Assembly: GCA_963844325.1 (NCBI GenBank)
Contig: CAWJNV010000002.1
Coordinates: 6,324,001 to 6,388,000 of the forward strand
DNA: 64,000 nucleotides
Origin: CADCTQ01 sp963844325
GTDB taxonomy: Bacteria > Bacteroidota > Bacteroidia > Cytophagales > 172606-1
Reading direction: 5' to 3'
Shown here piece after piece: positions 16,465 through 25,696 of the stretch (within the stretch, counting starts at the first letter, position 1; every line of letters starts with the position of its first letter). Position numbers and translations under genes: made by a program. The notes below the pieces were generated by a model that saw only the letters and a program-made list of their open reading frames with translations, did no database searches and was not told where the DNA came from.

Positions 16465-18309
16465 TTACTCAATTTCCCCCTCCGCCGGGGCGCTTTCGCG
16501 GCCGCTGGCGGTGATGGTGACGGCCCGGACCTTGATCCGGCGGCCGGTGGGCAGCGACAGCGGCTGCATGTAGCGGTCGGCCGTTTCGTCGGGCATCGTG
16601 CCGTCGAGGGTGTAGCGGATCTGGGCGCCGGGCACCCAGGTGCTCAGGGTAACGACGGCCTTGTCCCCCTCCCGCCGGATGGCGGCGCTGTCGAGGCCCG
16701 CCGGTTCGGGCACCCGGTAGAGAATGTTTTTGGCGTCGAGCCGGGGCAGTTGGTTGCCGGCGCGGCGGAGGAAGTCGTCGTAGTTCTTGTTGGCGGCGGG
16801 CGTCCAGGCCACTTCGGCCAGGGCCAGCAACCGTGGAAACAGCATGTACTCCGCCCTTTCGGGCGTACGGATGTACTCCGTCCAGAGGTTGGCCTGCACG
16901 CCCAGGATGTACTTGTGCTGGTCGGCGGAGAGTTCTTTGGGGAGCGGGTTGTAGTTGTACACTTTCCGGAGGGGCAGGTAGCAGCAGATGTTCAGGGGTT
17001 CGTAGGGACTGTGGGGCACGGGGTTCTGGCCGAAGTTCAGGTACAGGTCCGAGGAGGGTGACATCACCACGTTGTTGCCGTGTTTGGCCGCTTCGATGCC
17101 GCCCTTCTCGCCGCGCCAGCTCATCACGGTGGCCCCCGGCGTAATGCCCCCCTCCAGGATTTCGTCCCAGCCCACCAGCTTCTTGCCCTTGCTGGTCAGG
17201 AACTTCTCGATGCGGCGGTTGAACCAGCCCTGCACTTTTTCCACGTCGTCGATCTTCTCCCTTTTCATGAGCTTTTTGACGAAATCGCTTTCCTGCCACA
17301 CCTTCTTGGGCGCCTCGTCGCCGCCGATGTGCACGTACTTGCCGGGGAACAACGGGATGACTTCGCTCAGCACGTTCTCGAAAAACTTAATGGACTGCTC
17401 GGTGGGGCAGATGATGTCGTCGGAAACACCCCACAGCGTGCGGGTTTCGTAGTTACCCGGTTTGCAGGCCAGTTCGGGGTAAGCGGCCAGCACGGAGACC
17501 GAGTGGCCGGGCATTTCGATCTCGGGCACCACCGTGATGTAGCGGTCCTGGGCGTACTGCACCACCTCGCGGATCTGGTCCTGGGTGTAAAAGCCGCCGT
17601 GGGGCTGGCCGTCGTAGCGGAAGTCGGCTTCCTTCTGGAGCTGCTGCGCCCCGATCAGGGATTCCTTGCGGAAGGCGCTTACCTGCGTGAGTTTGGGGTA
17701 CTGCTTGATCTCCACGCGCCAGCCCTGGTCGTCGGTGAGGTGCCAGTGGAAGGTGTTGAGCTTGTAAGCGGCCAGGAAGTCAATGTATTTCTTCACGAAT
17801 TCGACCGGGAAGAAGTGGCGGGCCACGTCGAGCATGGAGCCGCGCCACCCGAAGGCCGGCTTGTCGGTGATGCGCACGAAGGGCACCGGCACGGCACCCG
17901 TGGCCCGGGGCGGCAGCAGTTGCAGGAGGGTTTGGACGCCGTAGAACAGCCCGGCCCCGTCGCCGCCCCGCACGGCCACGCCGCTGGCATCCACGGTCAA
18001 TTCGTAGTTTTCGGGGGCGAGGCCGCCGTTGCCCCCGGCCAGGGCCAGGCGGATGTTGGCATGCTGGGCCTCCCCCACCGTAGCGTTGATGCCCGCCGCG
18101 GCCAGCAGGTCTTTGAGTAGTCCGGCTACGTGCTTCTCCTCCCGGCCGGCCGCGGCAATGGTTACCTGGGCGGGCATCGCGTACGTTCCGGCGGCAGCCT
18201 GCACGGTGAGGGGCTTAGGCACCACGCCGACCGCCGGGGCGTTGGACTGCGCCAGGACGGGCAGGCAGCCCAGCAGGAAAAAAATCAGGGGGAAGCAGGT
18301 TTTCCGCAT
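16465..18309 (-). CDS. Beta-N-acetylhexosaminidase, GH20
   Basis: The 614-residue exported enzyme has a signal peptide (FFLLGCLPVLAQ). An N-terminal GH20b-like domain reaches to about residue 145, then comes the catalytic TIM barrel. Visible GH20 marks are FHWHLTDDQGWRVEI, PEIEMPGHSVS, and the catalytic Asp-Glu pair in HIGGDEAPKKVW at about 330. A chitobiase-type beta-sandwich closes the protein. It releases terminal GlcNAc or GalNAc from glycans. Downstream of ROK, NagB and the nucleotidyltransferase on the same strand, it fits amino-sugar scavenging. Confidence 0.94.
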   Translation of the reverse strand: MRKTCFPLIFFLLGCLPVLAQSNAPAVGVVPKPLTVQAAAGTYAMPAQVTIAAAGREEKHVAGLLKDLLAAAGINATVGEAQHANIRLALAGGNGGLAPENYELTVDASGVAVRGGDGAGLFYGVQTLLQLLPPRATGAVPVPFVRITDKPAFGWRGSMLDVARHFFPVEFVKKYIDFLAAYKLNTFHWHLTDDQGWRVEIKQYPKLTQVSAFRKESLIGAQQLQKEADFRYDGQPHGGFYTQDQIREVVQYAQDRYITVVPEIEMPGHSVSVLAAYPELACKPGNYETRTLWGVSDDIICPTEQSIKFFENVLSEVIPLFPGKYVHIGGDEAPKKVWQESDFVKKLMKREKIDDVEKVQGWFNRRIEKFLTSKGKKLVGWDEILEGGITPGATVMSWRGEKGGIEAAKHGNNVVMSPSSDLYLNFGQNPVPHSPYEPLNICCYLPLRKVYNYNPLPKELSADQHKYILGVQANLWTEYIRTPERAEYMLFPRLLALAEVAWTPAANKNYDDFLRRAGNQLPRLDAKNILYRVPEPAGLDSAAIRREGDKAVVTLSTWVPGAQIRYTLDGTMPDETADRYMQPLSLPTGRRIKVRAVTITASGRESAPAEGEIE

Positions 18310-18365
18310 GGCAGGGGTTATTGTGATGGGGTTGTGTGGGATAGAAGGGGGATAGGGTTTTGGGG

Positions 18366-18457
18366 GGATAGGGTTTAAACCCTATCCTATGGATATTGGA
18401 TATGGAACGCAAGAGTTGTGGACGCTTTATCATTAGGATAGGGTTTAAACCCTATCC
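18366..18457 (+). repeat. Paired-palindrome (GTTTAAAC) element B
   Basis: Two identical 22-bp palindromes (18366-18387 and 18436-18457; half-site GGATAGGGTTT) enclose a 48-bp core beginning TATGGATATT. This is one of four copies of the family. It lies between the nucleotidyltransferase and GH20 genes. Confidence 0.9.
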
Positions 18458-18494
18458 CTCTCAACCCGATCCAACCCTGTTCCTAAATTGATCA

Positions 18495-19403
18495 TTAACC
18501 CCACAACTGCTCGGGGTAGGTGCCGGCGGCGATCAGGGCGGCGATCTTTTCGACCACCAGGGGCCGGTCTTCCAGGTAGGTCACCCCGAACCAGGACGCC
18601 GGGGAGGGCAGTACTTTTACCCGGGCCTTCCCTTCGCCGACCAGTTCGTTGACCAGCAGGGGCAGGTAAAACTCCGCCTTGGGCTCGTGGCCCTGCGCCC
18701 GCAGGAACGTCTCGAATCTCGTGCGGCAATGCCCGAAAAAGGAGGGCGTAAACCCCATCATGTTCATCGAGACAGTTTCTTCCCCCGTCAGTGGCACCTC
18801 CGCACCTTGCGCGTCGCGGTACCTGATGCCCGCCGCGGTCCTTTGGATGCTGGTGATTTCCTGCATGCCCCGCAGCCAGCCACCCGCGTCCACGGCGCAC
18901 ACGGCCCGGGCCACCGTGCCGAACTCCGACAAGGTGTTGCGGAGTTGGTAGCCCACCACGGCGTAGTCGGTGGCGGCGGGGTCGGTGCTGCGCTGCAGGA
19001 ATTCGGCCAGGAGGCGAAACGACTCGGCCCCGTAAAAGTCGTCGCCGTTGATGACGGCAAACGGTTCGTCCACCTTCGCGCCGGCCAGCAGCACGGCCTG
19101 GCCGGTGCCCCAGGGTTTGACGCGGCCGGCGGGCACGGAAAATCCTTCCGGCAAATACTCCAATTCCTGGAACACGTACTCCACCGGGACGTGCCCGGCG
19201 AGTTTGTTGAAAATTTCCTCCTTAAACACCCCTTCGAGGCTCTTGCGGATCACGAACACCACCTTGCCGAAGCCCGCCCGGATGGCGTCGTACACCGAGT
19301 ATTCGATGAGCGTCTCCCCCGCCGGCCCGAACGGGTCGAGTTGCTTCAACCGGCCGTACCGGCTTCCCATGCCGGCAGCCATGACAATGAGCGTAGGTTT
19401 CAT
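18495..19403 (-). CDS. NDP-sugar-type nucleotidyltransferase
   Basis: The 302-residue protein has the nucleotidyltransferase signature MAAGMGSRYGRLKQLDPFGP at residues 8-27, and the sugar-binding INGDDFYG motif near residue 117. It would transfer NMP to a sugar 1-phosphate, or act in a related nucleotidyl transfer; the substrate is not evident. The gene is minus-strand, downstream of nagB with a word-repeat hairpin in the 122-bp gap, which places it in the amino-sugar cluster. Confidence 0.85.
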   Translation of the reverse strand: MKPTLIVMAAGMGSRYGRLKQLDPFGPAGETLIEYSVYDAIRAGFGKVVFVIRKSLEGVFKEEIFNKLAGHVPVEYVFQELEYLPEGFSVPAGRVKPWGTGQAVLLAGAKVDEPFAVINGDDFYGAESFRLLAEFLQRSTDPAATDYAVVGYQLRNTLSEFGTVARAVCAVDAGGWLRGMQEITSIQRTAAGIRYRDAQGAEVPLTGEETVSMNMMGFTPSFFGHCRTRFETFLRAQGHEPKAEFYLPLLVNELVGEGKARVKVLPSPASWFGVTYLEDRPLVVEKIAALIAAGTYPEQLWG

Positions 19404-19408
19404 CGGAA

Positions 19409-19523
19409 GTTTAAAGTTTAGGAGTTCATGAGTTCATGAGTTTATGAGTTCATGAGTAAAAAAGCGGTGGCATCGTAGTGCGTACAGACTTTGAACTCAT
19501 GAATTCATGAACTCATAAACTCC
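19409..19523. repeat. Word-repeat hairpin, ATGAGTT family, copy 3
   Basis: The left arm repeats GAGTTCATGAGTTTATGAG and the right arm its complement; the loop starts GAGTAAAAAAGCGG. It occupies almost all of the gap between nagB and the nucleotidyltransferase gene. Confidence 0.87.
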
Positions 19524-19525
19524 CT

Positions 19526-21442
19526 CTAAAACCGGTGCCGCACGAATGCTTCGATGGCTTCGTATTCGGTGAGGCCCAACTGATCGTAAAGCTCGGCGGT
19601 GGTGCGGTTGCGGTCTTCGGCCCGCTGCCAGAACTCCCGCTTGTCGTTGCCGGGGAACACGGGGCTGTCTTTCTGCGACTGGTGCTTGAAAATCGCCTGC
19701 CGCTTGCGCAGCAGTTCTTCAGGGCTGATGGGCACGGCCATTTCGATGTCTTCCACGTCCCACTCCTGCCAGGCGCCGCGGTAGAGCCACACGTAGCAGT
19801 CTTTCAGCCACGCCTCGCCCTTCAGGAGTTCGAGGGCGCCGAAGATGGCGTCGAGGCAGACCTTGTGGGTGCCGTGCGGGTCGCGCAGGTCGCCGGCGGC
19901 GAAGATCTGGTGGGGCTGCACCTGCTGCAACAGGTCGGCTACCACCTGGATGTCGGCTTCGCTCAGGGGCTTCTTCTTCACCTGCCCGGTCTCGTAGAAG
20001 GGCATGTTGAGGAAGTGCACGTTTTCTTCCTTCACGCGGCAGAACCGGCAGGCCGCCGAGGCTTCCCCTTTCCGGATCAACCCCTTGATGTCCTGCACCA
20101 CCGGAATGTCTTCTTCGCCCAGCTTTTTCCGCTTGAAAAAGTCCACCACGTCCTGGTGCAGCGAGGTGGCCTGGTCGCCGCAGAAACCGTATTTTTTGGA
20201 ATAGTCGAGCACAAAATCCGCGAAGCGGCGGGCGTCGTCGTCGAACACGGCAATGTTGCCGGAAGTCTGGTAGGCCACGTGCACGTCGTGGCCCTGGTCC
20301 ACGAGGCGCAGCAGCGTGCCGCCCATCGAGATCACGTCGTCGTCGGGGTGCGGGCTGAAGATGATCGAACGTTTGCGGGCCGGCAGGGCTCTTTCGGGGC
20401 GGTTGGTGTCGTCGGAATTGGGTTTGCCGCCGGGCCAGCCGGTAATCGTATTCTGGATGGAGTTGAACACCTGGATGTTGAGCTGGTAGGCGTTGCCGGC
20501 GTGTACCAGCAGGTCCACCAGGCCGGCCTCCTTGTAGTCTTCGTCGGTGAGTTTGAGGATCGGCTTGCGGATGGTGGTGCTCAGCCAGATCACGGCGCGG
20601 CGGGTGAGTTGCTTGTCGTCCCAGTTGCACAGCCCTACCAGCCAGGGCGTCCGGATGCGGGCCAGTTCGAGGGATGCCCACTTGTCTACCACCACCGACA
20701 CGTCTTTGTGTTCCTGGAGGAAGGAGGCCGGCACTTCGTCGCTGATCTTGCCTTCCACGGTTTTTTGCAGGATGCGGGCCTTGGCCTCACCCCAGGCCAT
20801 CAGGAAGATCTTGCGGGCCTTCATGATGGTACCCACCCCCATCGTAATGGCGCGGAGCGGTACGTATTCCTCCTTGATGAAGTCCTTGGTGGCGTCGGCA
20901 ATGGTGAGCGGGTCGAGCTTGACGAGGCGGGTGAGCGAAGCGCGGCCGGAGCCCGGTTCGTTGAAGCCGATGTGGCCCGTACGGCCGATACCCAGGATTT
21001 GCACGTCGATGCCGCCGAACTGGTCAATCTTGCGTTCGTAGTTGTCGCAGAACTCCTTCACCTTCTCGATGGGCAGCGTGCCGTCGGGAATGTGGATGTT
21101 CTCGGGGCGGATGTCCACGTGCCGGAAGAGGTTTTCGTGCATGAAGTACACGTAGCTCTGGAGGGCGTCGGGCTGCATGGGGTAGTATTCGTCCAGGTTG
21201 AACGTGACCACGCTGCGGAAGCTCAGGTTCTCGTCCTTGTGCATCCGCACCAGTTCGCGGTACACCCCGATGGGCGAAGAACCCGTCGCCAGGCCCAGCA
21301 CGGTCTTTTCGCCGCGGGTCTCTTTGTAGCGGATGGTGGCGGCAATCTGGTGGGCAATGTGGACGGCGCCGGTCTGGGGATCCTCACATATGGTGACGGG
21401 CAGTTTCTCTAGGCTTCGTTCCGCGTAGTTCAGGACTTCCAT
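19526..21442 (-). CDS. nagB: Glucosamine-6-phosphate deaminase fused to LmbE/PIG-L domain
   Basis: The 638-residue protein has an N-terminal NagB domain (about 1-300) with ATGSSPIGVY, FNLDEYYPM and GIGRTGHIGFNEPGS. It converts glucosamine 6-phosphate to fructose 6-phosphate and ammonia. From about residue 345 a PIG-L/LmbE deacetylase-like domain begins, with the zinc motif PHPDDD at about 364-369 and a later DLRDPHGTH. The fusion is common in Bacteroidota; the second half may deacetylate GlcNAc derivatives. The gene lies directly downstream of the ROK kinase. Confidence 0.93.
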   Translation of the reverse strand: MEVLNYAERSLEKLPVTICEDPQTGAVHIAHQIAATIRYKETRGEKTVLGLATGSSPIGVYRELVRMHKDENLSFRSVVTFNLDEYYPMQPDALQSYVYFMHENLFRHVDIRPENIHIPDGTLPIEKVKEFCDNYERKIDQFGGIDVQILGIGRTGHIGFNEPGSGRASLTRLVKLDPLTIADATKDFIKEEYVPLRAITMGVGTIMKARKIFLMAWGEAKARILQKTVEGKISDEVPASFLQEHKDVSVVVDKWASLELARIRTPWLVGLCNWDDKQLTRRAVIWLSTTIRKPILKLTDEDYKEAGLVDLLVHAGNAYQLNIQVFNSIQNTITGWPGGKPNSDDTNRPERALPARKRSIIFSPHPDDDVISMGGTLLRLVDQGHDVHVAYQTSGNIAVFDDDARRFADFVLDYSKKYGFCGDQATSLHQDVVDFFKRKKLGEEDIPVVQDIKGLIRKGEASAACRFCRVKEENVHFLNMPFYETGQVKKKPLSEADIQVVADLLQQVQPHQIFAAGDLRDPHGTHKVCLDAIFGALELLKGEAWLKDCYVWLYRGAWQEWDVEDIEMAVPISPEELLRKRQAIFKHQSQKDSPVFPGNDKREFWQRAEDRNRTTAELYDQLGLTEYEAIEAFVRHRF

Positions 21443-21511
21443 GGTTTGTGCGTTAACGTTAAGGTATTGGGTAGTGAGTATTGGGTATTGGTTGTTCGTG
21501 GTTGCTTCAAG

Positions 21512-22477
21512 TTAGGCAAATCCATTCCTATTTTCAACCTGTTGCCAGGCCAGGGCGGCGGCGCCCAGCAGGGCGGCGTCGGACTGCGGCAGGGCCGAGG
21601 GCATCAGGGGAATGTCGGGGTTGTAGAGGAAGAGCATGTATTTTTTCAGGGCCCGGGCCGTGGGCTCGAAGAGGGCGGGCCCCGCGTTGGCCAGCCCCCC
21701 GAAGAGGATGATGGCCTCGGGACTGGTGTGCGCCACGGCGTCGGCCAGCTTGAGCCCCAGCAGTTTGCCGGTGTATTCGAATGCCTCGCGGGCCAGTGCG
21801 TCGCCGGCGGCGGCGGCTTCGCTGATGCGTTGGGCGGAGAGGGCGTGGTAACCGTACTCGCGCAGCACGCTGGGCGTTACGCGGTGGGCCATCAGTTCGA
21901 AGGCCGTGCGTTTGAGGCCGTTGGCCGACACATAGGTTTCGAGGCAGCCCTTGCGGCCGCAGGCGCAGTCACGGCCGTTCACGTCCACGCAGATGTGGCC
22001 CAGTTCGCCGGCCAGCCCATCGCCGCCGTACACCACCTGGCCGTTGCTCACAATGCCGCTGCCCAGGCCGGTGCCCAGCGTCACCAGGATGAAGTGCCGG
22101 TAGGGTTGGGCCGCCCCGTAGCGCATCTCGCCGAGGGCGGTGGCGTTGGCGTCGTTGTCGAGGGAAATGGGCACGTCGAAATGCCGGGCCAGGGCGTCGG
22201 TGAAGCGCACGGTGCCGCCCCAGTCGAGGTTGGCGGCCTGCACGGTGCCGTAGCGGTGGTTGCCCGCCGGGGCGCCCACGCCGATGCCGGCCAGTTCCGC
22301 GCCGGCGCGGTCCCGCACCTGTTCGATCTCCTCCTTCAGTTGGGCCACGTAGGCGGGAAAGCCGGCTGCCGCGCGGGTGTCGAACGTTTGCCGCCAGCGT
22401 ACCTCGCCGGAGCGGGTGACGGCGCCCAGCGTGGTGGTGGTTCCTCCCAGGTCAATCCCGATTACTACCTGTTCCAT
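21512..22477 (-). CDS. ROK family sugar kinase (glucokinase/GlcNAc kinase-like)
   Basis: The protein has 321 residues from the chosen ATG (MEQVVIGIDLGGTTT); an in-frame codon 14 triplets upstream gives a less typical start. The phosphate-binding IGIDLGGTT opens the ATPase fold. The ROK zinc signature follows: GHICVDVNGRDCACGRKGCLE with His and three Cys. Neighbouring nagB and GH20 suggest phosphorylation of N-acetylglucosamine or another amino sugar, but glucose cannot be excluded. A consensus promoter lies at 22535-22566. Confidence 0.88.
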   Translation of the reverse strand: MEQVVIGIDLGGTTTTLGAVTRSGEVRWRQTFDTRAAAGFPAYVAQLKEEIEQVRDRAGAELAGIGVGAPAGNHRYGTVQAANLDWGGTVRFTDALARHFDVPISLDNDANATALGEMRYGAAQPYRHFILVTLGTGLGSGIVSNGQVVYGGDGLAGELGHICVDVNGRDCACGRKGCLETYVSANGLKRTAFELMAHRVTPSVLREYGYHALSAQRISEAAAAGDALAREAFEYTGKLLGLKLADAVAHTSPEAIILFGGLANAGPALFEPTARALKKYMLFLYNPDIPLMPSALPQSDAALLGAAALAWQQVENRNGFA

Positions 22478-22534
22478 GCGGGCAAAGTGGCGGTTAAATT
22501 TGTACTTTGGGGTTTGCACCCCTTTTCAATGCTC

Positions 22535-22566
22535 CAAACATATTCATAGTCTTTCTCAATTACAAA
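22535..22566 (-). promoter_or_regulatory. Promoter of ROK-nagB operon
   Basis: On the minus strand TTTG (22563-22566), a 20-bp spacer and TATGTTTG (22535-22542) match the Bacteroidota consensus TTTG-N19/20-TAnnTTTG exactly. The start of transcription would lie near 22528, about 50 bp before the ROK start codon. Confidence 0.8.
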
Positions 22567-22583
22567 CAATTTTTGAAAAAAGT

Positions 22584-22607
22584 GTGTGCGCACACGCAAA
22601 TTTGCGT
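22584..22607. promoter_or_regulatory. Tandem perfect palindromes, candidate LacI-family operators
   Basis: GTGTGCGCACAC (22584-22595) and ACGCAAATTTGCGT (22594-22607) overlap by two bases. The second resembles PurR-type half-sites of the LacI family, without the usual central CG. They lie 18 bp upstream of the ROK -33 box and in the leader side of lacI. Confidence 0.6.
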
Positions 22608-22718
22608 AACATCGCGTTATCGGACACGCGGTTCGGGTTGCTCCTTTTTACCCGGGAGCCGGATGACAAGCGCAGGAGGGAAATATAAATAGTACATTTC
22701 CAAGAATCAGTGCTCCTT

Positions 22719-22794
22719 ACTTCATCATTCAATATTCGTTGTTCATCATTATTTAAATTTCGAACGTCGAACAAGGAATATCGAATGACGAAGT
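22719..22794. repeat. Inverted repeat upstream of lacI-type gene
   Basis: An arm beginning ACTTCATCATTCAATATTC (22719-22744) pairs with 22769-22794 at 23 of 26 positions; the 24-bp loop is AT-rich. It ends 21 bp before the ATG, so it would fold in the mRNA leader. Confidence 0.65.
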
Positions 22795-22815
22795 AACAAT
22801 AACAAACTATAACGA

Positions 22816-23841
22816 ATGGTTCGGATCAAAGACATTGCCCTGAAGGCCAACGTATCGGTGGGGACCGTGGACCGGGTGCTGCACAACCGGGGCCGGGTGG
22901 CCGAAGACGTGCGGCAGCGGGTGCTGCAAATCGCGCAGGAGTTGCAGTACGAACCCAACCTCATTGCCCGTACGCTGGGTGCCAACCGCGTGTACCGGGT
23001 GGCCGCCCTGGTGCCCGACCCCGGGCTCGACCCGTACTGGCAACAGCCGCGCCTGGGCATGGAGAAAGCCGAAAAGGAACTGCGGCGGTATGGCGTGCGG
23101 GTGGAGCCGTTCACGTTCAACCAGTACGACGTGGGTTCTTTTCTCGAACAGGCGGCGGCCCTCACCCAAAATCCGCCCGACGGCATCCTGGTGGCCCCGC
23201 TGTTTTACCGCGAGTCGCTGCCCCTGTTCGAGGCGTGGCAGGCGCAGGCCATCCCGTTCGTGGCCTTCAACACGCAGATTCCCGAGAGCCAGCCCCTGAG
23301 CTACATCGGCCAGGATTCCTACGGGAGCGGCTTCCTGGCGGGCAAACTCCTGCACTACGGGCAGCCGGGCCCGGCTACGTTCCTGGTGGCCCACATTGCC
23401 GAAGACTTCACCAACTCGGCCCACCTCATCCGCAAAGAACAGGGATTTCTGCACTACTTCGAGCAGCACGACCCGGCCGGGCAGTACACCGTCATTCACG
23501 CCGACCTGGCCGTGGACACCGTGCAGCGCCAGCTCGACGCCCTGCTGTGGCAGCACCCGGCCATCGGGGGCATCTTCGTCACCACGTCGAAGGCGTACGT
23601 GCTGGCCCCCCTCCTGCCCCGCCGCATCCGGCTGGTGGGCTACGACCTGCTGCCCGAAAACCAACGCTACCTCCGCGAAGGGGCCATTGACTTCCTCATC
23701 AACCAGAATCCGCAGGGCCAGGGCTACTGGGGCGTGGTGCGCCTGGCCGACCACCTCGTGTTCCGCCAGCCCGTCGCCCCCCTCTACCACCTCCCCCTCG
23801 ACATCGTCACGAAGGAAAACTTGCAGTATTACGTGGAGTAA
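22816..23841 (+). CDS. LacI family transcriptional regulator
   Basis: The 341-residue protein has a LacI-type helix-turn-helix at residues 1-25 (IKDIALKANVSVGTVDRVLH), a hinge helix region near 50-58, and a periplasmic-binding-protein-like effector domain. It is divergent from the ROK-nagB genes, so it probably controls amino-sugar or related carbohydrate use. The GTVDRVLHNRG helix differs from the usual TVSRVLN at the Asp, as in subfamilies that sense ligands such as inositols or amino sugars. Confidence 0.9.
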   Translation: MVRIKDIALKANVSVGTVDRVLHNRGRVAEDVRQRVLQIAQELQYEPNLIARTLGANRVYRVAALVPDPGLDPYWQQPRLGMEKAEKELRRYGVRVEPFTFNQYDVGSFLEQAAALTQNPPDGILVAPLFYRESLPLFEAWQAQAIPFVAFNTQIPESQPLSYIGQDSYGSGFLAGKLLHYGQPGPATFLVAHIAEDFTNSAHLIRKEQGFLHYFEQHDPAGQYTVIHADLAVDTVQRQLDALLWQHPAIGGIFVTTSKAYVLAPLLPRRIRLVGYDLLPENQRYLREGAIDFLINQNPQGQGYWGVVRLADHLVFRQPVAPLYHLPLDIVTKENLQYYVE

Positions 23842-23933
23842 AGGAGACTGGAAACCGGAGGAAGGGAGACCAGAGGAGGATCGGGAGCTATTCTTGGCGG
23901 GGAAAAGGGGATTGGGAGCGTAAAAATCCCCGG

Positions 23934-23945
23934 AAATAGGTATTG
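23934..23945 (+). promoter_or_regulatory. Shared AAATAGGTATTG motif
   Basis: This 12-bp motif ends 54 bp before the membrane-protein ATG. The same 12 bases occur at 14728-14739 upstream of the tail-fibre-like gene, each time preceded by a run of C and followed by a G run. Its TTG could serve as a -33 box, since TAACTTG follows at about 20 bp. Function is inferred only. Confidence 0.45.
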
Positions 23946-23998
23946 CGGGAAGCAACGGCGGCGGCTAACTTGAGCATGGGCCCAAAAGCCCTTTCGCC

Positions 23999-25690
23999 AT
24001 GAACACCCTGCTTTCCAACCAAGACCTGGTTTTCCTTTTCAACTTACTATTGGTGCTGGGCGCCGCCGCCGGCCTGTTGTGGCTCTGGTACAAACTGGTG
24101 CACTACGTTTCGGTCCGGCTGCACATCAACCGGTTGTTCAGCTTCGTACTCTTTGGTGTCACCATTCTTTTCTTCCGCGCCCAGATTGCGCCCTTTTGCG
24201 ACGCCATTGCGGCGTTCATCACGTATCCCTACGAAGTGCCGGAGGGCAAAAACGTGTTGAAGTACGCCATGGAGTCGGTAAAGGCCGGCCGGACGACCTT
24301 CAAACTCGGCGACATCATCGTGCTGTGCCTCTCCGCCTTTACCTTGTGGTCCTTCGGCGTGTGGGCCCTGGCCCGCACCATCACGTACACGCGGCAGAAA
24401 CTGGCCGAAAACCCAAAAGTGGATTTTTTTGACCAGTACATCACCAAAGCATTCCTGGTCAGCGGCCTGTTCGTGGCCGCGCTGTTCCTGGTCATTTCCA
24501 CCATCATTGCCGTACCCGAGTTTCAGAGCATCGAAACCGGCATCGACGTGGACAAGTTGGAGGAGGAGTTCAACGTTGAACATAATAAGCGCATGCTTTC
24601 CGCCGCCAGCCAGAAGGCGGCGGAAAACGTGTTGCGCATTAACATGGATAGCCTGCGAAAAGGACTGGCGGGGACTCTCCCGAACGCCCTCGGAGGGGCA
24701 GCCCGCCTGCGGATGCTGGCGGCGGATTACAACATCCAGGTGGACCGGTTCCTGATCTCCCACGAAAGCCGTTTTTTGGCGCTTCAGAACAAGTACATCG
24801 CCGAGGTGTCGAAGGGCATGTCAGAGCGCAGCCGCAAATTCTACCGCGCTCAACTCTTTAACGAAGGCATGGGACACACGCAGCGGATCATGAATTCGCT
24901 GATTGCAGCCAAGAGCATCATCGTTACTTCCAATGGGAACCTGCACCATTCCAACAAACCCGGGATCATCAAGCTGGAGAAAGAGGTTGGAGAAAAGCTA
25001 CAGCGTGTCAAGACCATGCTTGACAAAGACGTTCCGCTCTCTCCGTACGATGCCGCCGGGAGCCTGAGCATATTCGGCTTCATGTCACGGTGGCTGCTGC
25101 AAACCCGTTCACTTTCGCTGGCGCTGATCGTGGGTATGTTCGGCTTCGGCCTGCTGGGGGCCATCAGTTCGAGCTACATCCGGGCCAACATCCGGCGGGC
25201 CGGCACGCCCGACAAACCCGAGAAGAAGGGCAAGAAGGTAACCACCGAAGACGTGCTCGACGACCTGGACCTGCGTTCGCTGCTCATTACCGGCATTACG
25301 GCCGCCATCATTATTTTCCTGTCGGTGAAGGGCGCCCTGGTGGTGCTTACGGCTTCCGAGAGCGCCGCCAACATCAACCCCTACGTGCTGTTCTTCATCT
25401 GCTTTGCCGCCGCGTTGTACAACGAGGAAGTATGGCAGTGGGTGCTGGAAAAGTTCCGGGGTTACATGCGGCAGGAGCCGCCCGCCAACGTGAAAACCGC
25501 CCCCGCGGACGATGCGCCCAAGTCCAAACCCGAGCCCCCTAAAACGATGGATGTTCCTGCCCTTTCCCTGACCCCCAACCCGGAAACCACCGGCAAGCTG
25601 GCGCAGCGGCACGCGGAAGCCATCAACGGGCTCGACAAGGCCGGCACGCCGGAAGACGTGGGATCGGAAGGGACGCCCAAAGGCGCGTAA
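23999..25690 (+). CDS. Multi-pass membrane protein of unknown function
   Basis: The 563-residue protein has hydrophobic segments at about residues 10-30, 41-62, 103-122, 155-175, 370-390, 424-445 and 455-472. A long polar, probably extracytoplasmic, region (about 180-360) carries charged helices with a Lys/Glu pattern. The C-terminal tail after 490 is Pro/Ala/Lys-rich and disordered. I recognise no family or catalytic motif. The gene is transcribed away from lacI and ends just before a 45-bp direct repeat. Confidence 0.75.
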   Translation: MNTLLSNQDLVFLFNLLLVLGAAAGLLWLWYKLVHYVSVRLHINRLFSFVLFGVTILFFRAQIAPFCDAIAAFITYPYEVPEGKNVLKYAMESVKAGRTTFKLGDIIVLCLSAFTLWSFGVWALARTITYTRQKLAENPKVDFFDQYITKAFLVSGLFVAALFLVISTIIAVPEFQSIETGIDVDKLEEEFNVEHNKRMLSAASQKAAENVLRINMDSLRKGLAGTLPNALGGAARLRMLAADYNIQVDRFLISHESRFLALQNKYIAEVSKGMSERSRKFYRAQLFNEGMGHTQRIMNSLIAAKSIIVTSNGNLHHSNKPGIIKLEKEVGEKLQRVKTMLDKDVPLSPYDAAGSLSIFGFMSRWLLQTRSLSLALIVGMFGFGLLGAISSSYIRANIRRAGTPDKPEKKGKKVTTEDVLDDLDLRSLLITGITAAIIIFLSVKGALVVLTASESAANINPYVLFFICFAAALYNEEVWQWVLEKFRGYMRQEPPANVKTAPADDAPKSKPEPPKTMDVPALSLTPNPETTGKLAQRHAEAINGLDKAGTPEDVGSEGTPKGA

Positions 25691-25696
25691 GGGGCG

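Larger units (their letters stand above)
22478..22815. other. Divergent control region between ROK kinase and LacI regulator
   Basis: The 338-bp gap contains the ROK promoter, a leader hairpin (GGGGTttgcACCCC near 22509-22522), two adjacent perfect palindromes (22584-22607), and a 26-bp-arm inverted repeat just before lacI. No gene is visible. Confidence 0.7.
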
